From: Rosa chinensis
Lineage: Eukaryota > Streptophyta > Magnoliopsida > Rosales > Rosaceae
Direction of reading: 5' to 3'
Length of the DNA stretch: 64,000 nucleotides
Assembly: GCF_002994745.2 (NCBI RefSeq)
Contig: NC_037090.1
Location: forward strand, 6,445,501-6,509,500
In this document: positions 9,739 to 21,800 of the stretch, piece by piece
How positions within the stretch are numbered: the first letter of the stretch is position 1
How the letters are laid out: each line of letters starts with the position of its first letter
Notes under the pieces: model-generated
The model's input: only the letters and a program-made list of their open reading frames with translations
Database searches by the model: none
Told to the model about the DNA's origin: nothing
Program-made: the position numbers and the translations under genes

Positions 9739-12309
9739 ATGCCAATGAAGAATGTGAGAGAGGACACCAGAGATAGCCAGATCAGCGGCTTCTCTGAGTT
9801 CTCTAAACCACAATGCTCTGGCAAACTGATCAATCCCAATGAGCCCAATTCTGGGTTTCAGGGGAAAATCATGTTTGACAGCTCTGATAGTGAGAGTTTC
9901 TATGAAAGGCTAGGCAAGTTGAATGAGTCACTTGGATACAATCTTGTGTAAGGTCCCTAATTCACTCTTAAAGTTTTAATCTTTTGGGCTTCATTTTCTA
10001 CCTTCCTTTTATGCATTCTGTTTTCCATTTTTGTAATGTGTTCAAAGTAGGGATTTTATGTTCTGTAATGTGTTCAAAGTACAGGACTATTATGTGGGTT
10101 TTTGCTGCTGTGTTTGGTTCTGTGAGAAACTTTTGGGAAAGAAAGAGAAAAAGTTGGAAACTTTTATCACATGCAAATCAAAATTACGTTTTATTGGAAT
10201 GCATGATGAGTGATGTTGATGTGTTTGGACCTTTTAGTTTTCATAAAGCTTTCGATAATTCCTGTCATATTAATATTTTGGCTTTTATTAGACTGGTTTT
10301 TACTCTTGCATGTGGAAGATATACATATAGGCAGCTAATAGGATTGGAATGGTGGTCAAATATTTAGAAATTTATCTTTGATTTGGGTTATTTCTGAGTG
10401 AAAATTACTCAATATCTTCCTTTTGATGGGCAGCTTTGATGTCAGACAAACCAAACTGAATCTGCATCTCTTTTACAAGGAAGTCACTCTCAGGGGAGGC
10501 TTTAATCAGGTTTTCTAATGACTTGCTAATGTTTACCTATTTATTCAGTGAAAAAGAAAAGTGACTTCGTGACCATGTCATTTTAGTATCTTATATCCTG
10601 AAAAGTTTGCTACTGAATTGTGTTGTTCTTGGCCTCGTGGAATTTGATTGATATCTTGTTGCATTTCCAGGTGAACAAAGATAGGAGATGGGATGAGATT
10701 GCATCCTCTTTGAAATTGGATGGGAGGAATCTCAATTATCCAGATATTCTTCTAAAGCTTTATGCACTCTTTCTGTTTCATTATGAACAGATTTACTTTT
10801 ATAGGGGACCTGAGAAAGTGGCTTCAACACCAGGTATAGGAGCTAATCCGATAGCTTAGCCAAGCCTTCTGGATACTACCATTTATATGTTTGGCAAAAT
10901 CTACGCTAAGTGTGTGGTGTTAACTGCTTAGAAGTTTTTGGTTTCAATTAGATTTGCATCTACTTTCTTGCACATAAGAAATAAGTTGAGTGTATTTTAG
11001 AGCTTATGAGGTTGAAATTTGCAGATCTCACTATTGATATTGAGGATAGCCCCCGAATGGAAATGAAGTGCACCAATCATTCATCTCAAATGGTAACAAA
11101 TGTTGAAGATGGGCCTGGAGAGAAGAAGATGCTCAAGGAGAGCTGTTCTCAATCAATGTCGACAGGTATATACGGTATTGTCGCCATTTCTTTTACTTTG
11201 TAGATTAGTCGTCATGTTGCAATTGCACACTGAGCTGTTATAATTTAACCTGATATTGCATATAGGCTAACAGTGCTGATTGTTTCTCTTTATAATGAAC
11301 AAAGACCGAAGTGCGATGTTAGGTGATTTTATAGCTTACTGAGCTTATTGTTAACCCCTTGTATTTCAAATGAGTAGGTTCGGCGTCTGCAGAAAAACAA
11401 TCAGCACCAGAAGCAGAACAGAAGCATATCCCCCAGCTGCACTCAGAGAAAGAAGAGATATGGACAAAAGATATGCACTCATCGGCAGAAAACCAACTAG
11501 CAGTACCCGAAGCAGCACAGGAGCAGACCCCCAAGCTGCACCCGAAGAAAAAAGAGATGAGGAAAAGAGGTTCAGCATCAGCTGAAAAACAGTTGGCTGT
11601 ACCCAGGAAAAAAGGGATGAAGAAGCCAGGTGCTCGACAAGGGATACGCAGTGGTTACCACATCTTTATCAAGACAGAATGTGGGAGATTAAAAAAAATT
11701 CAATCTAATAAAGGCCAGAATCTCCGACAACTGGCCAATGATGCATGGAATCAGCTATCTGAGGCTGAGAAACAGGTACAATTCCCTCTACATTAATTTC
11801 TTTCCCTGTTGTTACAGCAGTCCCTAATCAATTTGTGTATTTAGTCACTTAAGTTGTACCCCATTTACATGCATGATGACATGCTACCTATTAATCTAGA
11901 GGTGTGTTGGGTTTGAAACCAAACTTGTAGCACACATAGTGGGAGTGTTGAGTACTAGTATTCACGATCTCCATGCGTTGAGGACAATCAGTAATTTATC
12001 ATCAAGGAGCGGACTATGTTAAGTAGCAAGAATAACAGAAAAAGGTTGATTATTGCTGCTAATTTTTCTACTGATGTTCAATCTCGGAGTGCTCATATGT
12101 CTATAAAAGTTGCTCTCTTTTCCTTGCAGCCCTTCCTTGAGCAAAGTATCAAGGAAAAGGAAAGCTTAGCTAACAAAGTGGCTGTTGATGATGAACAAAA
12201 CCATGTCATGGAAAGTGCTGATTTGGAGAACAAGCAGGCTTCGCCGGATGGTGACTACCATGTGATTTTGGATCCAAGTGATGCAGAAAAATCTATTGAG
12301 GTAAATTAA
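9739..12309 (+). CDS. ARID and HMG-box DNA-binding protein (HMGB9/10/11/15-like)
   Basis: Six exons, 9739-9947, 10434-10509, 10671-10833, 11025-11165, 11378-11775 and 12130-12309, join in frame to 388 residues; all introns are GT-AG. The ARID domain (about residues 50-145) includes SFYERLGKLNESLGYN, FDVRQTKLNLHLFYKEVTL and GGFNQVNKDRRWDEIASSL. The HMG box near the C-terminus (about 290-345) runs from GIRSGYHIFIKTECGRLKK through NQLSEAEKQPFLEQ. This domain pair is a plant-specific class of nuclear proteins that bind AT-rich DNA. Between the domains lies a region with about 2.5 copies of a repeat built on SASAEKQ..APEA..K..PQLH..K.E. Known members run from about 320 to 450 residues, so the length is normal. 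The box is somewhat divergent and the exact orthologue is not clear. Confidence 0.88.
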
Positions 12310-12680
12310 TCATCAGTCGACCCAATAGTACAAACAGAGTACTGGGATAACTCATGGAGATAACTTGGGAGCGACTAATTTTCAAAAATATGGAAGGTGC
12401 TTTTGTATCCATGGGGAGATGGATTCTTGTACATATCCTATGGGCCTATGGAAATTTTATTGCATATGGATGTTGTAGGAGTTTCTGTATAGTTTGTTAA
12501 CGTGTTCCCCTCTTAACTAATGACTGTGCTAGCCTCTAGGCTAATATTTTTGCTGGTAAGGCATCTGCAATGGCATTTGAATCTGTCCTCGGAGGTTTAA
12601 TCCATTCAAGCACATCTTTTGCAGTATAATCTGCCTTCTTTCAGTTGCAATTTTTCTTGTAGTACAGAAGAATATAGGGC

Positions 12681-13735
12681 TTAATTCGGTTGCTCATCGA
12701 TCCACCCCTCTTGGTTTATGAAATTAGTTGTGTTCGTTAAATTCATCAGTTCCTGATCAGAAAACTGCTTCTCCCACTTAACACGGTGATACATCTTTGC
12801 TCCAGGTCCACTGCAGTTTTGCTTCTGAATATGTGATTAAGTCCCTATTCGGAAAAACAGAAAACAAGGAAGGATTAGACAACAGAATTGAACTGCTTGA
12901 ACAAAAATTCAAACATGAAAGGAGAAACTTACTCACAAACAACACTCCACGAGGGTAATTCCTTCTTGGGTATAATATATATCTTTCCTATATGTCCTGG
13001 CAAACAAAACAAAACACATATGTAGCTGAATGTATCATTGATTCAGGTAATGTTAGAAACTGAATAGGACAAAAAGCTACAAGGATTGTTACCTCGTTCA
13101 TTGACTGGCCATTGCCCCAAGTGAAGTCTATAGCACCTGCAACATGGGAATTATAAATATAGTGACAACCTTTGGCATCACTTAACGTGTCTAGCAAGCT
13201 AATGAAACTACGCACTGGCACACTGACAGAAACTTGCTTTGTCCCCGGCAATGGCAGCCCCGGTGCGCATGTAACTTTCCTCGCTTCGATATCCATTTCC
13301 AGAAGAAGTATTATATGTATTTCTACCAGGATCAAAGTAATAATTATTAGTAAAAAGTAAAATTTAACTACTTAAGGCTAAAGAAGGTGACAGTAACTCA
13401 AAGCATCATACATTCATACTTAACCTTGAATGTTACATAACGTGCAGTGAAATTATCTGCCTGCAACTAAAACGAAGGATTTCTAAAAAAAAAAAAAAAA
13501 AAAACTTTGCCAGCATCTCCATATTCGATCGGGGTTATTTAGACCATTCAGGTCTCTTTCAAGTATAATGTATGGTTTGTCTCGAGGGATTACAACCTTC
13601 TCGCAAAAACACATCAGTATGAGTAATTAGAGTTCGAAATCTATCACGCAGCTTAAAAATGAAATCTTTTTATAACTTACATGTAGGTACCGGAGTTAAT
13701 GAGAATTGAGTCATAACTATGATGACCTTTGTCTT
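12681..13735 (-). pseudogene. Pectinesterase pseudogene
   Basis: Diverged remnants of most exons of the PME at 4464-6253 lie in the same order and strand. The last exon is well kept (CSGPGAKMYHRVKWEKQFSD to a stop at 12681). The third-exon part reads SLLDTLSDAKGCHY then GAIDFTWGNGQSMNE with its donor site. Damage includes a frameshift and stop codons upstream of SLLDTL, loss of the catalytic Gln in QDTL (now LDTL), an A/T run at 13487-13504 inside the second-exon part, and an almost unrecognisable fourth exon that should carry LGR. The first exon is represented only by a short piece near 13690-13720. Confidence 0.85.
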
Positions 13736-14051
13736 TCTGATTAGATTACTTGCCTAATAGAGTTTATCAAATTTAATTATCCATTTAAAGCCTGACCAAA
13801 AGAAAAGAATCATTCTCCCCTAATTGTATGATTTCTGTTTCTGTGGTTTTGACCACATTTTCCATCTTTTCAGAGAACCAAACACTTGACCAAAAAACAA
13901 ATTAAAAGAATTAGCTAAAGAACAAATTGAGGATAAGCATGTCGTGCAGTTCAAAACCTACAAACGACATGACTTATCAATGACATTATCGCTTTATCTT
14001 CAGTGATACGTAATCTGCACCTTAGCCTAGACCGGATAGAGCAGAGCAAAC
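13736..14051. other. Upstream region of the PPR gene
   Basis: This is a short AT-rich spacer between the PME pseudogene and the PPR start codon. It presumably holds the PPR promoter and 5' UTR. No TATA box or other element stands out. Confidence 0.4.
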
Positions 14052-16070
14052 ATGAACACAACCACCACCACCACCACAAACCTTCCTCATCACATCAAAC
14101 CAAAGGAAGCCTCACCAGAAACCAAACCTACCTTCAAGCTCTCCCAGAAAACAATCCTAGACATCTTGAGCACAAAATGCACCACTTCTCTACAAAACCT
14201 CAAGCAAGCCCATTGTGTTGTCCTGAGGTCAGGCCACTTTCAAGACCATTATGTAGCAGGCACCATACTAAAATGCTATGCAAGTCCTCACTTCAACGAC
14301 TTTGGGTTTGCTTTGAAGGTGTTTGATAATGTGTGGAGGCCAAATGTGTTTGTTTGGAACATTATGATCAAAGGGTGTGTGGAGAACTATGAGGCACTGC
14401 AAGCTATTTCATGTTATTGTAAGATGGTGGATATGAATTCCAGGCCTAACAAGTTCACCTATCCCATGTTGTTCAAGGCCTGCAGATTAGTTCAAGCAGT
14501 GGAGGAAGGTCTCCAAATTCATGCACATGTGGTGAAGCAGCAGCTTAGTGAAGATGGGCACATAAGAAGTGCTGGGATTCAAATGTATGCGTCTTTCGGG
14601 CTTGTGGAGGAGGCAAGGAGGATATTGCTAGACAACGCGGCGTCGTCTGATGTTGTTTGTTGGAATGCAATGATTGATGGGTACATGAAATGTGGGGATG
14701 CAGAAGCAGCTAAGGAGTTGTTTGATAAGCACATGCCAATTAAGAATGTTGGGTCTTGGAATGCAATGGTGAGTGGTTTTGCTAAGTGTGGGAGGTTGAC
14801 AGATGCAAGGGCGGTGTTTGATGAAATGATTGAGAGAGATGAGATTTCTTGGAGTGCTATGATTGATGGTTATGTGCAAGGAGGGTATCACAAGGAGGCA
14901 TTGGAAGTTTTCAATGAGATGCAAAAGGAGAAGATTGTTAGTCCAAGGAAATTCGTATTGTCGAGTGTGTTAGCTGCTTGTGCCAATGTGGGAGCACTTG
15001 ATCAAGGAAAGTGGATTCATGGTTATATTAAGAAGAACTCAATTCAGGTGGATGCACTACTGGGGACTGCTTTAGTTGATATGTATGCCAAATGTGGGAG
15101 GCTTGACATGGCATGGGAAGTGTTTGAAAATGTGAAACAGAAAGAGGTTTCGACATGGAATGCCATGATTGGTGGGCTTGCTATGCACGGCCGAGCAGAT
15201 GATGCATTGGATGTTTTCTTCAAGATGCAAGGGAATAATTTGGAACCAAATGGGATTACTTTTCTGAATGCTCTAAGTGCTTGTGCTCATGGGGGTTTTG
15301 TTGATGAAGGTCTTACAATTTTCAGTTCTATGAAGGAAATGTATGGTATGGAGGCTGAGGTAGAGCACTATGGTTGTGTGGTTGATATGTTTGGAAGGGC
15401 AGGACTTTTGGAAGAGGCAGAGCAGGTTATAAATTCAATGCCAATTGAACCTAGTGCAGCTGTTTATGGTGCCCTGTTAGGCGCTTGCAGGATACATGGA
15501 AATGTTGAAATGGGTGAGAGAGTAGGGAGGATTTTGCTTGAATTGGAACCGCAAAACAGTGGACGTTACGCGTTGTTATCTAACATCTATGCAAAGGCAG
15601 GTATGTGGGACGATGTTGCAGAGGTAAGAAAATTGATGAAGGAAAGGGGAGTAAAGACTATTCCTGGAATTAGCATGGTTGATATTGGTGGCAAAGTACA
15701 TGAATTCAAAATGGGAGATGGGTCACACCCACAAATGAAGGAGGTCTACTTGATGCTTGAAAAGATTATAGAAAAGCTGGAGACAGAGGGTTATTCACCG
15801 AATACATCTCAAGTTTTGTTTGACATTGCAGAGGAGGAGAAGGAAACAGCACTGCGGTACCACAGTGAGAAGCTTGCAATTGCTTTCGGAGTACTTAACA
15901 CAAAACCTGGAACAACCATCCGGGTTGTGAAGAACTTGAGGATTTGTGAGGACTGTCATTCTGCCATAAAGCTCTTTTCACAATCATACAACCGGGATAT
16001 AATTGTGAGGGACCGTATGCGCTATCATCATTTTAGAAATGGACGGTGTTCGTGCAAGGATTTTTGGTAA
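14052..16070 (+). CDS. PPR protein, PLS class with E and DYW domains (organelle RNA editing)
   Basis: This is an intronless gene of 672 residues. Residues from about 95 to 500 are PPR repeats of the P, L and S types, recognisable from recurring blocks such as DVVCWNAMIDGYMKCGD, DALLGTALVDMYAKCGRLD and EVSTWNAMIGGLAMHGRADD. E-type motifs follow (EPSAAVYGALLGACRIHGNV, NSGRYALLSNIYAKAGMWDD), then the PG box (GVKTIPGISMVDI) and a complete DYW deaminase-like domain. The zinc ligands are visible as HSEKLA and CEDCH, with the terminal CSCKDFW. Such proteins bind chloroplast or mitochondrial transcripts and convert C to U. The last three residues are DFW instead of DYW. The N-terminus has a Thr run from an ACC microsatellite; organelle targeting is plausible but not evident by eye. 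The RNA target cannot be told. Confidence 0.93.
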   Translation: MNTTTTTTTNLPHHIKPKEASPETKPTFKLSQKTILDILSTKCTTSLQNLKQAHCVVLRSGHFQDHYVAGTILKCYASPHFNDFGFALKVFDNVWRPNVFVWNIMIKGCVENYEALQAISCYCKMVDMNSRPNKFTYPMLFKACRLVQAVEEGLQIHAHVVKQQLSEDGHIRSAGIQMYASFGLVEEARRILLDNAASSDVVCWNAMIDGYMKCGDAEAAKELFDKHMPIKNVGSWNAMVSGFAKCGRLTDARAVFDEMIERDEISWSAMIDGYVQGGYHKEALEVFNEMQKEKIVSPRKFVLSSVLAACANVGALDQGKWIHGYIKKNSIQVDALLGTALVDMYAKCGRLDMAWEVFENVKQKEVSTWNAMIGGLAMHGRADDALDVFFKMQGNNLEPNGITFLNALSACAHGGFVDEGLTIFSSMKEMYGMEAEVEHYGCVVDMFGRAGLLEEAEQVINSMPIEPSAAVYGALLGACRIHGNVEMGERVGRILLELEPQNSGRYALLSNIYAKAGMWDDVAEVRKLMKERGVKTIPGISMVDIGGKVHEFKMGDGSHPQMKEVYLMLEKIIEKLETEGYSPNTSQVLFDIAEEEKETALRYHSEKLAIAFGVLNTKPGTTIRVVKNLRICEDCHSAIKLFSQSYNRDIIVRDRMRYHHFRNGRCSCKDFW

Positions 16071-16354
16071 GGTCTTAAATTTGATACACCGTACGTTCGG
16101 ATGGTCTTGGATGTTCATGCATTATCTAAATACACATGTATGTAGCTTAAAATACCCTTGCACACATTGTTAGATTGTTAGTTTACACACTTCACATATG
16201 GCGGATCAGTTTGTTATGTAAACATCATAAAAACTCAGGAAGACATTAGAAAAAGTTGGTTGTATATATTACAAATGCAGAAACACCAAGTATAATGTAG
16301 AAGTCCAGTTAAAAAAACTTTAGTACAGTCTACGTGCCGGACAAGCATTGGTTG

Positions 16355-17678
16355 TTATCGAGGAACTGGTGTCGGCCACCCTGGAATCACAAATGGGTAG
16401 ATGTGTTGCCCATATGGAAAATCCAAGGCTGAAGCATCTGTGATCTTTAGTACAATCTCCAAGGTTCCACCACAAAGCTTGCACACGACCACTTCGTTTG
16501 TCAACTGTAAACATATGATATTCTCATTATTCGGGTAGAAGCTTAGCATTCTCCACCATATATTCAGTGAGAAGAAAGGAATATCTTGGCAAGGCAAAGA
16601 AATTCTCTCAACTATCCATTTGAATTTGCCTCCTCCAAAGGTGGTGTCCTCTGGTACTTCTCCTTTCAACTCCCAAACACTGAATGGATTCGGATCGTCA
16701 TGATTCCGGTCTGTGACCACACACATCTGCAAGCGCCCTCCACACACACCTAGCCATTTTTCATAGTCATAATCTCTATCTGGAAGGTCATGTTTGAGCT
16801 GGTCAGGCTCCTTGATGAAACAACATTTAGCAATATTATCACCACTTGTGGTGAAGGGATCCAACACAAAAGTAGAGTAATCTTGACAGAACCAATACAA
16901 CATTCCATTGTGAGCAACAGGTCTTCTACGAGAACTGGTATCGGGATAATGATAGAAAGAATGAATCCTTCCTGGACATAACACATCCAAGTTGATCCAA
17001 CTCTCTCCACTCACGAGTTTCAGAAGAGAAGATTTCAACAAGAAAGTTCAGTTTTGATAGATTTGGAATGATCCGAACAACCCTCCAGTTATACTGAGCA
17101 TTTGGAATGATGGAATAGGTAATAGCACTACTATCTTGACCTTCTAATTCTTGGACGACGAACCCCACATGCGGTAGGGTTTGGTGGACTTGAGGGGAAG
17201 GAGGGAGAGCAAACCATTGCTTGGTGTACGGATTGCAAATGTAGTAATCACACTGATAATACCTGGTTGCGCAGCACAAGAGCAAGTCTTTATGCGCCCC
17301 TAGCACGACCCTACGTTCTTGGTGTTTATAACATGGGAGGAAACTCAGAGAGAAATCAATTGTGTTGAACACTGGATTTTTGGACGTTATGGTTCTTTTG
17401 AAGGAGCAATTATTCCACAAAGTTAGTGTAGTTATAACGGGCTTGGATTCATCGAGCTGCAGGCGTTGAAAGCGAGCAGCAAAATAAGGATCAGAGAGGA
17501 GACTGAGCCAACGCTTCGACACACACTTGCACTGGAAACTGAATTTATAGTTGGGAGGAAGTCGACAAAGGATTTCAACCAATACAAAGTCAGGGAGATC
17601 GTTAAAAGTAGTCATCAAGAAATCTGATGAGGGAGACGGTTGGCTTGTGGCTCGTTTATATAGAGGTAGAGTTATCAA
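16355..17678 (-). pseudogene. F-box protein gene with a two-base frameshift
   Basis: The first frame (17678 down to about 17000) has an F-box (FNDLPDFVLVEILCRLP, then FQCKCVSKRWLSLLSDPYF) and the start of an F-box-associated domain (YYICNPYTKQWFALPP). The rest of that domain continues in another frame from about 17000 to a stop at 16355 (VAHNGMLYWFCQDYSTFVLD and onwards). The shift falls in a GAGAGAG run at about 17001-17008, just after ETREWRE; loss of one GA unit would explain it. F-box proteins of this type are substrate receptors of SCF ubiquitin ligases. As it stands only about 225 residues plus a short tail would be made. It may be a recent pseudogene, a polymorphic null allele or an assembly error. 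The start could also be the Met 21 codons in (MTTFNDLP). It converges on the PPR gene with a 284-bp gap. Confidence 0.8.
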
Positions 17679-18845
17679 AATACATAACTAATGAGTATTT
17701 ACGTGGACAGCCACATTGATAATAATATTTACAACATCACGTAATTAACGTAATCTTATTAGATTTTGAAATTTGTCTCATGCACAGATTACTGGAGAAG
17801 TGTGACTTGAATTAGAATTCTTGAAATCTCACGTTAAAAAAGTAAAGAGTTATTCTTTGATTGTAAAAGATACACACGCTAATGCTGAAACTTCTTGTAT
17901 TAAAACCTTATATTAATCATGGATTGAAGACAACCGCACCAGCGAATCTGCGATCACGGCACAAGTGCACAACAGATTCAGTTAATCGAGCAATTAATCT
18001 GTGATTGATCACATATGATGCAAACTAGGGTTTCGGTTCTTCTCTCAAGTATAGTATGCAAGTTATGCCCGTGGAGCTATTAGATTGAATTTGCTTTAGG
18101 AAAGTTGTAACAACAAAATTTTGTCATCAAATGTTTGCCCCTAGAGCTAGGCGAAAAAATTACTAGTTCGTCGAAAATATTACTGTGTTATTAGTGAATG
18201 ATAAATTGAGCAAAATTGACGCCATCACGTCTGATAATAAAATTCTTGAATAACTATCCTTATTTGAGTAAATAGAACCGAAAAATAACATCTTACAAAA
18301 AATTCTTGAAAATAAGAGAAATTGAAAAACGACTTCATCTACATATGTTGAAGTATCAATACAGTAACTAGAGTAGTTTCATATAGAGGTAGAACGGTTC
18401 GATCCATTAGTAGATTACCTTAGCCAGATCTCAAGCTAGTTTATAACTATAAGCTGTTGGTCTACAACTACATGAAGTTTGTATATATTTGATGCATCTG
18501 TATGTTAACACACCATATAACATTTTTTGAAAAATAACTAAAACTATAAATTGAAAAGTGGATAATAAATTCAACGTCAGGCCCATTTCTCCAATCTCCA
18601 CCACTGAAAAACAATAGAGACTAAACTTATTTTATTTTCAAAAAAAAAAAAACTCGATTTCTTTAGGAGTTGGCCCCTAAAACCACAAACAAATTTCGAA
18701 ATTGCCAAAATCCCTTCTCACTTCCACAGCACACTGAAGGACAATTTCGTCCACAAATACACAAAAATATAACACAGAGTCCTCTCCCCGCCACTCACTA
18801 ACAGAATAATCAGTTGGTGTTGTCTACCCAACCAACCTCCCTCCC
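17679..18845. other. AT-rich intergenic region between divergent F-box and SOQ1 genes
   Basis: Both flanking genes point away from this interval, so it must contain two promoters. The part near 18700-18845 is richer in C and lies directly before the SOQ1 start, as expected of its leader. No coding potential or recognisable transposon ends were seen in the middle. Confidence 0.5.
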
Positions 18846-21800
18846 ATGGCCATGAAGCTACTCTCACCACCCTCCTCTTCTCTCTCACAACCCACCAGGC
18901 TCTTCTGCTTACATTCCACCTCAACCAGACCAAAACCCATTTCAGTCCCAACCCTTCTCTTCCAAAGGACCCCAAAACGGTTCGTTTTCTCCAAGAGAAT
19001 GGTAGTCAAAGCTTGTGTGAAAGTGGAGGAGAAGAACGTTCAAGAATCTTCTGGAAGTGAGTGGGGCAAGGTCTCTGCTGTGCTGTTTGACATGGATGGA
19101 GTTCTCTGCAATAGCGAAGAGCCTTCTAGAAGGGCCGCAGTCGAAGTTTTCGCCGAAATGGGGGTTGAGACCACGGTGGAGGACTTTGTTCCTTTCGGAG
19201 GAACTGGTAAAATTTCTCTGATATTCCATGGATTTGATCAATTGTTACTGCACCTCTCTTTACATTTGTAAAGTAAATAACTTTCTGGTAAAAAGATTTT
19301 AACTTTGGTTCAACCATTTGTACAAGTTAACATGAAACAAAATAAAGACTGAATTTTTACTTGTTATCTTATTGTTTAGTTCTCCCATTGTCCTTGTCTG
19401 TATTCACATGGTGATAGAGAGTCAGTAAACTAATAAACTATAATGTGATGGACCAATGTTGTGGATTTTTTTTCTTTTTTTTTCATAGTGTTGCATTGAT
19501 GTTGTAGGTGAAGCGAATTTTTTAGGAGGTGTCGCTGCTGTTAAGGGGGTAAAGGGATTCGATACCGAGGCAGCAAAGAAGAGATTCTTTGAGATATATT
19601 TGGATAAGGTTATTGTCCTATCCCAGTATTCATTGTTTATAAGTTATCAATGTAATGAATTGAGACTAGACCTTGATTATAAGTATATTACACTAATTCT
19701 CTGGTTTTTGAATGTCTTGCAGTATGCAAAACCAGATTCTGGAATAGGATACCCCGGTGCCCTTGAACTTGTTACTCAGGTGTCAAGGAGATTACTTATA
19801 TTTACCTAATGTTGCTAGACTGCTAATTGAGTTAGTTATTCTTTAATGTATGCAAGCTCTGATGTGAAACAGTGTAAAAGCAAAGGCCTTAAGGTTGCTG
19901 TTGCATCCAGTGCTGATCTAATCAAGGTTAAGGCAAATCTAGCTGCTGCCAATTTACCACTTTCATTGTAAGCCATTATAGTGATTGGCTGTGCTTCTCA
20001 AGTTGTGCAATAGTTTTATAATATTATTTTTTGTAGGGTCATTATTTTCAACTCTAGCTATCTTTTTATCCTCTTTTGTCAGGTTTGATGCTATTGTGTC
20101 AGCAGATGCTTTTGAGAATCTGAAACCTTCTCCTGATATATTCTTGGCTGCATCAAAGATCTTGGATGTAATCCCTAGTGAGGTATACAAGAAGAATTTT
20201 ATATTTTACCTGAAGAGAAGATTTTTGAATAATCAAGTAGAAGGAATTGGTAAATGTCACTGGTCAGTACAGTTGCACATTCACAGTAGAAATAGAAGAT
20301 AACAAAATAGATATAAATACTATATAATTGTGACCATAATTTTCTTAAATGTCTCGCAAAAGTTTCCCCAATAGCTTTCACCATAGACTATATAATGAAG
20401 TTGTTCTGTTTTTCTTATTCTGTTGTACACATATCTAAGGAAGTTTTCTTGATCATGTCAGGAGTTTAACTCTTTCCATTTTAATGCTCATTTGGGATTT
20501 GCATATGTTTCGGCAGTGTATTGTAATTGAGGATGCACTAGCTGGAGTGCAGGCTGCCAACGCTGCAAAAATGAGGTAAATTTGCAAAAAAGTCTTTTAT
20601 CTGTAAATTGGCAGTGTTTTGTCTCATTTTTCTTTTGTATCACCAATTGCATTATTTTTTTATGTTCCACTCACAGGTTTTTTTTTTTTTTTTTTCTTTT
20701 GATGTAGAATTACGAATTTTGTTTATGTGGTAACTGCTAATGTTCTTCTGCAACTTGCAGATGTATAGCTGTGAAAACTACTCTATCAGAAGAGGCTCTA
20801 ATGAGTGCTGGTCCATCCATTATTCGAAATCAAATAGGAAATATTTCACTCGATGATATTCTCAGTGGTGGCTCTGATGGCTATAGTATGTAGTCCTGAG
20901 AATATGTGCAAAGTCATTTGTATCTTCAAATAATGTAGAATGGTGAAGCTACACTGCTGCCATTTTTTTATGAGTTATAAGAAAAGACCTCTTTTAGGGG
21001 TCCTCTTTGTTGAAACTCTTCCTCGGATATTGCTATATGCACACTTTTGATCTTACTGATCTGTAGTTTGAGTGATAGTTCCATTAAGATGATGTCTCAA
21101 AAGCTTTTAATGTCATTAGTCCTATACCAACTTATTACAGGCTAATCTTTTCTCCTATATATTCTGGAAAATGAGGTCTTATGTTGATATGCCACTGCAG
21201 ATGGGAAGATGCAGGGACTTCAATTTCTTAATTCTTCATCTCAAACCACATCAGAAAAGCTCACGGAAAGAGATACTGATTCTTCTGGTGCTGCCAATGA
21301 CGGCATTTTCTCGTTTGGAGGGTAAGAAGAGTTCTAGTTGCAAAATATCAGTCATATAATTTGATTAAATTTTTTATTCCTAATTTTTTATTAACTTCAT
21401 TCGGTATAAGTTCAAGACACATAAGGGCTTTAACCATATTTCAGACAGCACATATTAATCAACTATTCTGCTTTCTCTCCAACAAAATCATGCTTGCAAT
21501 ACAAAGCTTATCCAACTTGCTTTGACACACACATATGTACTATGTTGTGTACATCTAGTGTGTTGGTCACATGGATCTGAGAGGTGTTAGTAAATGCTCC
21601 AAGAGTATTATTTTGCATTGTGTGAGGGTGTAGTATCCTCTAATATGTGGCTCTCTTTGTTTTGATGTCTAACTTAATTGCTAGAACAGGTTCCAAAGAA
21701 AATAATTGCTTATAAAGAAATTGAAAATTTATACATAAATTACTTTAATATTGAGCAGTGTAATCTATTAGCATGAGATTTTCGAATGGAAGAAATACCA

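Noticed and set aside
14003..14326. Open frame of 107 residues overlapping the PPR start
   Set aside because: It is an out-of-frame shadow of the PPR gene; His and Pro runs come from the ACC microsatellite.
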